A stretch of DNA of 64,000 nt, taken from positions 47,316,602 through 47,380,601 of the forward strand of contig OX387185.1 in NCBI GenBank assembly GCA_947561395.2. Reading direction: 5' to 3'. This DNA comes from Buxus sempervirens (taxonomy: Eukaryota; Streptophyta; Magnoliopsida; Buxales; Buxaceae). This document shows positions 20,489-30,015 of the stretch, piece after piece; position 1 is the first letter of the stretch; every line of letters starts with the position of its first letter. The notes beneath the pieces were generated by a model that worked only from the letters and a program-made list of their open reading frames with translations, made no database searches and was not told the origin of the DNA. A program made the position numbers and the translations under genes.

Positions 20489-22792
20489 TGTGAGACATGG
20501 GAAAAATCACCGGAATGATCATCCCTCCGTCAACACACGGGCTCAACGCAAAAATGGGAGAATCGCCACCATTCATAATTTTGAGGTGAGAATGGATACC
20601 AAAATCATCAAAAATTATCAAAAAGTGTAAAAAGGCAAATTCTAGGATAAAAATAACCCTACTTAAAATCAAATCCAGAGATGGGTAAGGGGATTAGATT
20701 ATGAATGGGGGAAGGTGTTAGGCACCCCCATTCATCCATACGAAGTGGTTGCCAAGTGTTTGTTCATGCTAAAAAGAAAATAAGAAGCTTGCTAAAAATC
20801 ATGAAAAAAAGCCTTAAAAAAGGAATAAGTGTATGATATATTCACATGAAGATCCAAATGGATTTTAGATCTTCTCTTATGTCAATATCACTTCTGGAGT
20901 ATTTCAAAAAGATGGAAATCAAATTAGAGGTTGCATAAAACTAAGTTGCATCAAATCCGAGAAGTTTGGTAAAAGTAAGGCAATTTCTCTTGAAATCATT
21001 CAAATCCAATTTTAAATCACATCAAACCAAATCCATTTGAAAGATTAGGGTAAATAAGAGTCTCATGCAAAATTTCACTTCATTCCGATGAAAAATCTAG
21101 GAGTTATGCTCCTTTGAAGTTACTGCTGGGGATTTTTAAAAGTGACGAGTGGGCAACTTTGGAAAATTGTCTAGAAAAATCCACTGCGTAAAAATCCACG
21201 AAATTTGGTGTGATTGAAGTCTGTATGGCCATCTTTCAAAAGAAACTAGCCTCATACAAAAATCCCTTCGGATGTGCCTTGGGTGGTCTCCCGAACAGGC
21301 CCCGAAGATCACAGATTTACCCAGAAAAGTACAAATGAACAGTTCTGAGTAAATCGGCTACCAATAATTCAAATGGAATCCAAAAATTATGAAACCAATT
21401 GGATTTGAAAATAGACCCATAAAGGAATACTCATAAACAAAAATCACTCGAATCGGACTTAAAACAAACACATGGCGGTCCGTCGAAGTGACAAGTTCTG
21501 TATTTGAACCTGAACTGTCCACTTAACTTCGACAGAGAGGTGTCAAAAATCCGTTTGATGGAACTTTATGAAATTTGGTGGACATAAACTAGACAGCCTC
21601 ACCTTTCCCATGGTTCTAGAATCGCTCCAAAACTCATCCGGACGATGAAGTTATGAGCGTCCGAAGTAAGGGTACAGGTGCTGTCCAGTTAGGCCACTTT
21701 TGAAGAAAACCAAATCCGAAATGTGACAAAAAGTGTGTGATTCGTGCAAAATGAATATAAAACCTTTAAAAGTCATTGCAAAACCTTCCAGAATTGATTG
21801 AGGTCATTTATTTGAGATTTATCACAATAAATGCAATAAACCCCAAATATGAACATATTCCACCAAAAGAGTGTAATATGTGTGCAAGAGTGAAAAACCT
21901 AAGCAAGATTAATACAACAACATATCATGCATATAGATTCAACAAGATAGGTTCTAGCATAGCCTAGGGTTCCGTTCCATTATCGTTTCCCTCTGTTCTC
22001 TCTCCCCGTTAAACACGGTTCTTCGAGATAATCAAGGGTACTTTGATTATAGAATGGTTTTCAATCATTCAAAAGCCTTATGCTACATGGGTTCTAGCAC
22101 TAGGGTCAATCCCCAGTCTCGTTTCTCCTAGATCCGCCTTCACGTTTTACGGCTAGGGGAGTCTTGAGATACTTTGAGCCGGGGAAGGATTTCCACACAC
22201 AAAGAAGGCTTTACACTACAGAAAGGTAGAAGAAGAGATCTAGATCTAGGAATGTAAAATACAGAAATTAAAGAGAGGTTTGAGGCTTACCTGGATTCTG
22301 GAAGCACTCCCGCAGCGATCTTCTTCTTCTCTTGGAGTTCTTCTTTGCAAGAATTCAAAACAAGAGTTGGTTGCCATTTGCTTAAGGAGGAGTCTCCTAT
22401 TTATAGGCAAAGGCTAAGGTCATTGGTAGACACAGCTTAATGTCTAGAACCCCCCAATCTTAACCCTAAGGTTATTTTCGAGATTTCCCCTCATTTAATG
22501 AGGGACATGATGGTAACAAGTGATTTCTCTCGGAAAACCCTAATTTTGAGCAAACTTAATATATCCGGTATATCAGACCGGATACAAAAGGGCCTTAAGG
22601 TATCCGGTACATGGTACCGGATACACTAAGGCTCACATGTATCCGGTATGAGTAACCGGATACAGGAAGGAGTACTTGTATCCGACCTGAGTAACCGGAT
22701 ACAGGTAAAAGTTCATTTTCTTCAATTTCTGTGCTGGCTTTCAAGGAGATAATGATTTTTGATAATTGTTTGTGCAATTTGGGGTGTCTACA
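20489..22792. mobile_element. Solo LTR, 2,304 bp, with 5-bp target duplication
   Basis: The sequence starts TGTGAGACATGG and ends GGGTGTCTACA. It is flanked by the direct repeat ATGTT on both sides (20484-20488 and 22793-22797), as expected for LTR retrotransposons. No second LTR, primer-binding site or polyprotein is present, so this looks like the product of recombination between two LTRs. It contains AAGGTGTTAGGCACCCCCAT (about 20712), a word I associate with very large LTRs of the Tat/Ogre type, although that assignment is from memory. It ends about 65 bases before the truncated GMC copy at 22857. Confidence 0.85.
22562..22717. repeat. Four tandem 39-bp hairpin units near the LTR 3' end
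   Basis: TATCCGGTA or a close variant starts at 22562, 22601, 22640 and 22679, an exact 39-base period. Within each unit TATCCGGT is followed about 6-9 bases later by (A)CCGGATA, so each unit can form its own hairpin. In the fourth unit the left arm is degraded to TATCCGACC. Confidence 0.9.
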
Positions 22793-22856
22793 ATGTTAAA
22801 GAAATTAACCATAAATAGAATGAATTAACATCGGGTTGGGCTGGTTTGCATCAATT

Positions 22857-24828
22857 TTTTTGGGGAGGGACCACTGGTTACCCCCTAGCAGGAAACCTAT
22901 GGAAAAGATTCTCTGTACTTTTTGTGGAACGAGGTGGATCACCTTTTGATGATCCCATTACGAGGAATATCTATCTATGTTATTAATAAAGAGAAGATGG
23001 GGGAATATTCTTTGATTCTAGCCCCTCTTTTCTTTCCAAACTTTGCCCTTCAGAAACTAAACAATCCCAACATATAACCACTACAACCACCTCTCTTTCC
23101 ACTCTTCAGGTTTAAATTGTTGACAGTTGTAACTATTTCCTCTCTACGTGCAGTCTTGCACGTGCACCCCGACTAGTAACTAAATATATGAAGTCCATCC
23201 CTTACTATGAACTTGAGATTTTAGTAGAAACGGTGTTATTATTTATGGTATAGGCAGGATTCTATTAAAAGCTCAAGCTCATAACAAGGGATGTACTTTA
23301 TATATTTAATTATATTCCTAATACCCATCATATCAGAAAAGACTAATTTTGGGCTTCCCTTTATACAAACCGACGAGTTCTCATCTGTTGCACAGAGTTT
23401 TTTTTTCTGAGGAAGGATTTTAAGAATTACAGGGGAGGGGTTTTGGGGGGATCCACAGCAACCAATGGTGGTCTTTATAGCAGAGCAAGCAAGGATTTTA
23501 TTAAAGAGGCTGGGTGGAATGAGGAGCAAGTGAGATTCTTATGAGGGGTGGAATCTCAGGTAGTTTTTGTACCAAAGCTCACCCCATGGCAGTCTACTGT
23601 CAAAGATAACCTTCTTGAATCGGAAATTCTTCCTTTTAATGGCTTCAGCTTGGAGCATCTTGAGGTAACCAAAGTGAGTGGAACCATTTTTGATGAATTT
23701 GAGAGGAAACACCGCTGCTGATATATGGAAGTCTGGCGATTGGAGTCGTCTCACGGTTCTTCTGAATGCAACAGTAAAAAGTGTATTTTCCTTGAGAATG
23801 GTAAGCAAGGTTTTTATTAGTCAATGGCATAAACAGAGTAATTCCCTTAAATTTTGATTGTTTATGCTCGATGCCTTTCCATGATTCAGTTTTCTATGAA
23901 GCATTTCAGTTGATCTTCCATTACATTATTCCTTTTTCCCTTTTGCCCCTGCAGGAGATGGAGGGAAGCCAAGAGCTTGTGGCATAAGGTTCATGAGGAG
24001 TAATGGCAGCCCAGATGACACCTATGAAATTTACCTCAACCAACCTTTGGTTCATTCAGAGTCATGGGTTGATATAATACTTTCTACAGGAACATTAGGC
24101 AGTCCTCAGATTCTTATGTTTAGTGGCATTGGACCCCAAGAACACCTTAAAAATTTCAATATAACACCACTTGTCAATGCAGGAACTGTTGGCAAAGGTA
24201 TCAAAGACAACCCAGGCGTCGCCCTTTCTCTAGATTCTACACCAAGCAATCGACAACCGGATCCAGATCAAGTGGCTGGTATAGCAGAAAATTCCCAAAT
24301 CATAGTTGAATCTGCCATCACACTCACTAGCTCCAATGCAACAACAATCTTAATTGGAGCAAACATTGCGTTTCAACATCTGAGGGGAAGCTCGAGCTGA
24401 GGAATACAGACCCCCGGCAGAATCCATCCGTCAAGTTCAATTATCTTATGACAAAGGAAGAATTGACCATGTGTGTGAAGATGGTCCATTTGATCGAGCG
24501 AGTTTCACAATCCAAATCAATCAAAATGTTTCTCGGAGATCAGTATAACAAAACTAGAGAGTCCAGCGAAGAGGAGCTGAGAGAATTTTGAAAGAATGTA
24601 ACGACATACTACCATTACCATGGATGGTATGCTGTTGGGTTTGTTGTTGATGAGGATTACAGGGTTTACGGAGTTAAAGGATTGAGAGTTGTTGATGGCT
24701 CAACCTTGGTGGAATCACCTGGTACAAATCCCATGGCAACTCTGCTAATTCTGGGCAGGTACCAAGGGATGCAGATATTGAGAGAGAGCACAGAAAGACG
24801 CCCTGTGGAACCTTTGCCAAGAAAATAA
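22857..24828 (+). pseudogene. HOTHEAD-like GMC oxidoreductase pseudogene (copy D)
   Basis: The copy lacks exon 1 and the start of the FAD motif; it begins inside the glycine loop at 22857. Exon 2 is cut at about 22960 by about 370 bases of foreign DNA including a Helitron. It resumes near 23326 and carries several lesions, including an in-frame TAA in the SEEGVEN region and a small deletion near the FAD-associated domain. Exon 3 (23955-24828) has a preserved acceptor but a one-base deletion near 24377 and TGC changed to TGA at 24589-24591. The CGG of FHYHGGC is changed too (HYHGWYAVG). The end YQGMQILRE and stop are readable. Clearly non-functional. Confidence 0.92.
22970..23176 (+). mobile_element. 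Short non-autonomous Helitron, ~207 bp
   Basis: It starts TCTATCTATGTTATTAATAA and ends CTAG. A 7-bp-stem hairpin (ACGTGCA-GTCT-TGCACGT, 23146-23163) lies 9 bases before the CTAG. It sits between A and T, and has no target duplication or inverted ends. These are the standard Helitron marks. It lies in the second-exon interruption of GMC copy D. Confidence 0.82.
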
Positions 24829-25153
24829 TTATAAACCTTACTTGAACAATGAGGGTCCCTAAGTGTCTGCAATTGCTAAAGCTGAGCAAATAAAGAACCT
24901 GGACTTGTTAGTGTTCTTGCCTTGCAGATACAACGCTTAGTTAAATCCACAGTACCAATTAAGTATTGTAGCCAATTCTGTAAGTATATTCTTGTATGCA
25001 ACAGAAAATCAAAAAGAAAAGGAAGGAAAGTGTAATTTTCCTGATTTTTGAAAAGAAAAATAAAACACACAACAACCTATCGCAGCTATGTACAGTAGCT
25101 TCCAGAGAGAAAAAAAAAAGTTTTTTTTGAAGAGAACAGATTTCCTGCAAAAG

Positions 25154-25855
25154 CTATTCTCTGAATTCTCCATAGCTTGCGTTTGATGACCCATCAACGG
25201 CAGCTTCAAGATCGGGTCTTGGGGTTGAAGCAGAATCACTTGGTGAATGTGCTGTATTTGAATCCCTTCCGTCGCTGTTGTTGTCGTTGTTAGAAGAAAA
25301 TCTCACCCAAACAACCCTCTGAACTGGCGTCTCTATCGCTTCCTCATCCTCATTACCACTGTCACCGCTACTGTCTCTCTTCTTACCTTGTTCTTCTTCG
25401 TCTGCAGGCATGTTAAATCTGCAAACAGGGCAACAACCGCGAATTCTCAACCACCTGGTTATGCAATCCGAATGATACCTATGCTTGCACTGCATCTCCC
25501 TCACTTCCCCACCAATTTCCCACTCATCCAGACAAATCGGACACTCACCGTCTCTCTCCTCCTCCGTTATATCTATCTTTCGGATAGCTTCTATCGACGC
25601 CTCCGTTGCTGGCCGTGGCCCGCTCTTGCTCGATACCTCTCGGAGCAGATCATCCAAGCTTCCATTAGTTTCAATCACGATCATCCCCTGTGAGAAGGGG
25701 TTGATTAGTATGGTTCGCTCGCGCGTCCGACTTCCTATACCTGGATCTGGGTCATCTGCAGAATCATTTGCGAAGCCCGAGATGAATGGAAGAAACAGAG
25801 AGAAGTCCCTGTTACTGCTCCTTTCGGGTTGCTCCTGAAGCGATGACTCAGACAT
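25154..25855 (-). CDS. MPSR1: RING-H2 E3 ubiquitin ligase, MPSR1-like (intronless)
   Basis: One open frame of 233 codons encodes a cytosolic-looking acidic protein with no signal or membrane segment. A C3H2C3 RING-H2 finger spans residues 105-145 (C105, C108, C123, H125, H128, C131, C142, C145) within ECPICLDEW...CKHRYHSDC...CCPVC. The region before it (ASIEAIRKIDITEEE) is the helix usually seen in the RING family of Arabidopsis At1g26800 (MPSR1), a ligase for misfolded cytosolic proteins; that gene also lacks introns. The C-terminal tail is Ser/Asp-rich and disordered-looking. A close RING-H2 paralogue is an alternative to MPSR1. It is convergent with the truncated GMC copy D (stop-to-stop distance about 325 bases) and shows no breaks. 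Confidence 0.88.
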   Translation of the reverse strand: MSESSLQEQPERSSNRDFSLFLPFISGFANDSADDPDPGIGSRTRERTILINPFSQGMIVIETNGSLDDLLREVSSKSGPRPATEASIEAIRKIDITEEERDGECPICLDEWEIGGEVREMQCKHRYHSDCITRWLRIRGCCPVCRFNMPADEEEQGKKRDSSGDSGNEDEEAIETPVQRVVWVRFSSNNDNNSDGRDSNTAHSPSDSASTPRPDLEAAVDGSSNASYGEFRE

Positions 25856-28103
25856 TTCTGGATCAGCTTCCTCTAAATTACGTCAACAGAGAAAGGAGAA
25901 CGGAAGGCTGGGAGGTACACCAAAGATGTGATCTTCTTTCTTTGATATATCTCAAGAGCAGCCCTAGCTGGGCACTGGACTGGAATGTTGTGGAAGAATC
26001 TGGAATTGTTAGCGTGTTTACGTGTTCATGTTTATCTGCAGAAATATTCTTTTTTTTCTGTTCACGTCTACCTAAAAGGAGAGAGTCGGTGATCACCTAC
26101 TCCAGATGTCAGACTCAGACTTGTCTGTATTCTTCGGTCCTCCTTTATTTTTTCATGACAAACGTTTTGAATTCATTTGCTAAGACGAGTGACATATGCA
26201 TTCCTATAGATGGATCTTTGCTCATCGGTCTTAACTTTAAACAACCGCATCTGGAGATAAGTACAGGTCTTCTTCTTAAAAACCCTTTTTTATGAGAACG
26301 GTCCGGCAAACCTTTGCCATCTCAAAAGTCATAAATCTCCATTCAAAAAAAAAAAAAAAAAACTCAAAAGTCATAAACAGTTGGGGTGGCGTTCGGGTGG
26401 GCAATGGGGCGGGCGGTTTAACCGCTCCCAATCCAACCTTTGTATATTAAAATATCATTTTTTATATGTTTTAAATACTGTTTTCAGATATATCATATGT
26501 GAAAATATATATCTTATTAATAAAAATATATTATATTTTATACTCAAACTGGTGTTAGAATCACCCTACCGCATTACCAAGCAAGGGTGGGTTTGGGTTT
26601 GGTATTGGTTAAACTCTTATAGATTCACTAAAACCTGTCTCGTTGCTATCCCTAGGTGGCATGGTAGTAGCAACGTCTACTCTCGGTTGGGATGAAATCA
26701 TCTACTGCGTGCGTACGCTGCCGCTTGATTCTCACGTTTTTTTCACATTAAAAAATTTGCAGCATATCTCAAAAGCTATATTAAGTTGGGGTGATATGGC
26801 AACAGATGGAAATGTTAGGCAGCATCCCATCCCTTCTTCGGATGAAATCATCTGCTGTGTACGTTGCCGCTTAATTCTCACAGCTAGGGTTTCTTCTAGT
26901 TAAAAAATGTGGGGGCAGCATCTTATGTTTTTTTCACCTTAAAAATGTGAGAAACCATCTCAATTAAGCGGCAGTGTCTGTTGTAAGATGATACGGCAAT
27001 ATCAGTTGTAGTATGACACTGCAAACGATTTCAACCTGTTAAGTCAAACTCACAACATAGTTTTGGGTTTGAAATCGTCCCTCTCCTCTTCTTGCAGCTA
27101 TACTTGCAGTTTGATTGAGATGCTGTTATGTGGAGTATCAAATACTAACATATATAGTTTTTATTCTTCAAAATGCAAAAAGGTTTTGATTCTTGAAAAA
27201 CCCATAACTATGAGATGCTTTACATGTAATATCTCAATCGAACTATAGGGAAATTGTAGTAAAAGGTGGCATACGATTTCATCCCTCAGTTTTGAAGCTC
27301 ATAGTACAAGACCAACATAAATCGTTTGCACCCAGAATATGCTACACCCCTACACCAACCTGTTATCATTAGTGCATTTAACTTTAAGGAATTATTTGTC
27401 TCCCCTCAAATTTGGTTGCATGATTTTTTTTATTATTTTTTTTATTTTATTTTATTTTTTTTTTTTGCGCTTCACTATTCTACCTTTTTTTTTCTTTTTG
27501 GAAAATAAAAGTAATATATTCATGTGTGAGGAAGAGAATCTACAAATATACATCTAAGCATGATATACAACAATACCTGTTGTTACTCAACTACTATCCC
27601 AAAAGACCACAAAAAAAAACTACCCTGGTATGATATACAGCATGTCATAAACCATTCCCTATTTTGCTCGATCAACTCATAACACATAATTTTGCTAAGA
27701 AGCTCCATATCCTACAAGATAAACTAAGCATTGATTCCCCAATTGGCTAAAAGTTGCCTATTAATTGTTTTATTGCACTTTTGAATCTTATTGCATGTAT
27801 AAACAAGGATTAATAGTTTTATATGTATCTTAAAATTATGTTGTCATAATAATAATTTATTTTGTTACTTCTCGTGGCATGTTTTTTTGCTAAAGTTATT
27901 AAAAATAACTACAAAATGCCTCCACAAACAATGTTTTTTTCTAATAAAATTACAAAAAATACAAAAGATCTCGAAAATCAAGCCCAACTAGGCTGGACTG
28001 GGGCTTCAATTTTTTCAGGCCGAGTATAGGTTTTAAACTTAGGCTCAATAATATGGTCTGGCGGGCCTTGGGATGTGTCAGACTTATAGCAATTGAGATC
28101 CAT
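25856..28103. other. Intergenic region upstream of the E3 ligase, no gene found
   Basis: Bases 25856 to about 26300 are the promoter side of the E3 ligase. The rest is AT-rich and contains MITE pieces (below), an A run at 26347-26361 and a T-rich stretch at 27425-27500. No open frame resembles a known protein. Confidence 0.5.
26693..27285. repeat. Several pieces of the GGATGAAATC MITE family
   Basis: GGATGAAATCATCTACTGCG (26693) and GGATGAAATCATCTGCTG (26837) are left-type ends. Right-type ends GACACTGCAAACGATTTCA (about 27016) and CATACGATTTCATCCCT (about 27268) follow. Stretches such as CGCTTGATTCTCAC/CGCTTAATTCTCAC occur twice. This looks like two overlapping or nested copies of the family at 19755; exact borders are not resolved. 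Confidence 0.55.
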
Positions 28104-28452
28104 ATTACTATTAGAGCTGCAACTTGGATCGGTTAAAACTGAAACCGAACCGGTCCAACCCAACTTGTGGTCGGTTTGGTTTGGGTTATATAGTCTTTGG
28201 GTAGGTTTTAGTTCTAAAAATAGAGAACCGAATTTGGTTGGTTCGGTTTTGCGTTGAAGGCTCGGGTTAACCGAACCAAACCAAAAACCGAACCGAATTT
28301 TTTAAGTATAAAACCAAACCGAAATATATAAATATATAATAGATTTCACTTGATATATGGGATCCTTTTGAGGGCTTCCCCTTCAGCATAGCCCCCCGCA
28401 ACTTCCCCAATTCGGTGAGAGAGATATCGACGCTCGCGAACACTCGTATCGA

Positions 28453-28896
28453 CTAGAAGGAGACCTCGGAAGCAACAGTCGAAGCCGAAGAAGAAGAAGA
28501 AGAAGGTGAACTGGCTTTAGACCTAGCTTCATCGATTTCCTCCTCGGTCTCGGCAAGAAGAGCGATTGCCGATCCGACAATGGCAACACTGCCTTCTTTG
28601 ACCATGATTGCAGCCAAGTAACCATCATAGAAGGTCTCGACGTCCATATCCACTTTATCGGATTCCACAACGATGATGCTCTCACCTTTCAAGAGCTTCT
28701 CTCCCTCGGACTTCACCCACGAAACGATCTTCCCTTCCATCATCGTCAAGCTCAATGCCCCACAGATCTTCGTCTGAATTAGGGCTTTCTTACGGGAATC
28801 TACTCACTGAACTGAAAACAACAAATTAGGGTTTCCAGTAAGGTTCTTTGAAGATGAGGGAATAAAAGAGGTGCTCGTGTTGAGGAGATTCGCCAT
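28453..28896 (-). pseudogene. Captured 5' fragment of plastid pyruvate dehydrogenase E2 gene
   Basis: From ATG at 28896 the frame gives a Ser/Thr/Asn-rich, transit-peptide-like start, then an in-frame TGA, and then a lipoyl domain in the same frame: MMEGKIVSWVKSEGEKLLKG, VVESDKVDMDVETFYDGYLA with the lipoyl-lysine DK, and AIALLAETEEEI. These are hallmarks of the E2 (dihydrolipoyl acetyltransferase) subunit of the plastid complex, where the same core usually reads ESDKADMDVETFYDGYLA. The fragment ends at a TAG (28453) after a serine run. The peripheral-subunit and catalytic domains are missing. It lies inside the hAT element, upstream-to-downstream opposite to the dUTPase piece. Confidence 0.85.
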
Positions 28897-29181
28897 TTTC
28901 GTTCTTTAATGGCGTGAATGGAGGTCTAGAGAGAATACGTATAGAATGGAAGAAAGAATTGCAAAGAAGATGGAGAAGATGAGGAAGAAGAAATGGTTTT
29001 GGTTGAGAATTTGAGTTCCCTCTCGGCAAAGGCAATTTTACCTTCTCGGGCTTCATTTCTCTCCGTAGGCTACGATCTATTCGGGTGAGAACATGACCTC
29101 TAACAGGAACCGAATGTTATGGTCAAAATCTTTAATATTTACAAGAGATTATTTCTTCCTTCCTCATCCTCATTCATTTAG

Positions 29182-29273
29182 TGCGGATGAGACCAAAGCT
29201 AAGGCGAGAGGGAAAGCTCTGGTGCCGACGGATTTGAGCATTGCCATACTTGAGGGGACCTACGCTCGGATTG
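29182..29273 (+). pseudogene. Captured internal exon of dUTPase
   Basis: After a TTTAG acceptor, 92 bases encode TKAKARGKALVPTDLSIAI and LEGTYARI, then a G|GT donor. This is the segment of plant deoxyuridine triphosphatase between motif I (AGYDL) and motif II (PRSG); neither motif is present, so no active enzyme can be made. The retained splice sites show that the piece came from genomic DNA and not from a processed transcript. It is the second captured gene fragment in the hAT element. Confidence 0.8.
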
Positions 29274-30015
29274 GTAAATGTTCCTCCAATGTTAGGTTGT
29301 TTGTTCTGTGATTTTTGGTGTAGATGTTGGATGTCCAGAGTAAACTGATGGGTGTTTTTGAATACTGTTGTGCAGAGTCTTCTTGTTTCTGTGGTTCATG
29401 TGTTGTAGGCTTTCTGTTTGGAATATGAAGTAATAGATGTAAATTCGGTTCGGTTCGGTTCGGGTTGGGTTACGAGTTTTCTCTAAACAATCGGTTCGGT
29501 TTTCAGTTTGGATCTTTCGATTCGGTTCAGTTTTGGACCAACTATCAATAACCTTAGTTTGGTTTTGGATTGAGGCCAACCCGAACCAAACCACACCGAG
29601 TTGTAGCCCTAATTACTACGACAGCTTGTAAGTATCGTCCATTAAGCATCCAAATTGCTATTTCTTACAGGTCCCAATAAACGAGTCAGCTTGGGCTTTC
29701 GGTCGGGGGTCTAGCAGGCCTCAGATGTCCGAGGATAAAATATTGCGGTCGGACCAATAATTAAATCCGGTTCCTCTGGAAGCCGGAATCGCCAGCCGGT
29801 CTCGCTCGTTTCCTCACGTCTTCAAATACAAGCTACTGAGGATGCAAGGGGCAGGATTGCTTTTGTTCAAAAGAAGAAAAATCCAGTTGGAGGTGCGCGA
29901 GGAAAAACAGAGTGAGAGTTTCTTAGAGAAGCCTAGGGTTTCGTACACGAAATCTGAAACCCATCGTCTTGATTGTCAATACCCTTGCCCACCTGTTCTG
30001 CGATTTCATCGATCG

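Larger units (their letters stand above)
28112..29611. mobile_element. Non-autonomous hAT element carrying pieces of two host genes (Pack-hAT), 1.5 kb
   Basis: The left end starts TAGAGCTGCAACTTGGATCGG and the right end finishes CCGAGTTGTAGCCCTA, imperfect inverted copies. ATTACTAT (28104-28111) and ATTACTAC (29612-29619) are an 8-bp target duplication with one difference. Both arms are rich in CCGAAC/GGTTCG words. The interior has a fragment of plastid pyruvate dehydrogenase E2 on the minus strand and a dUTPase exon on the plus strand. No transposase is present. An alternative is two independent hAT MITEs flanking host DNA, but the near-matching target sites favour one element. Confidence 0.75.

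Noticed and set aside
20426-22800. Alternative borders for the solo LTR using the 8-base repeat ATGTTAAA
   Set aside because: ATGTT directly next to TG...CA ends gives a standard LTR structure; the longer match is partly chance in AT-rich DNA.
29842-30015. Start of AAR3 at the upstream ATG
   Set aside because: The downstream ATG at 30016 fits the length and start of the family better. The upstream one is kept only as a possibility.
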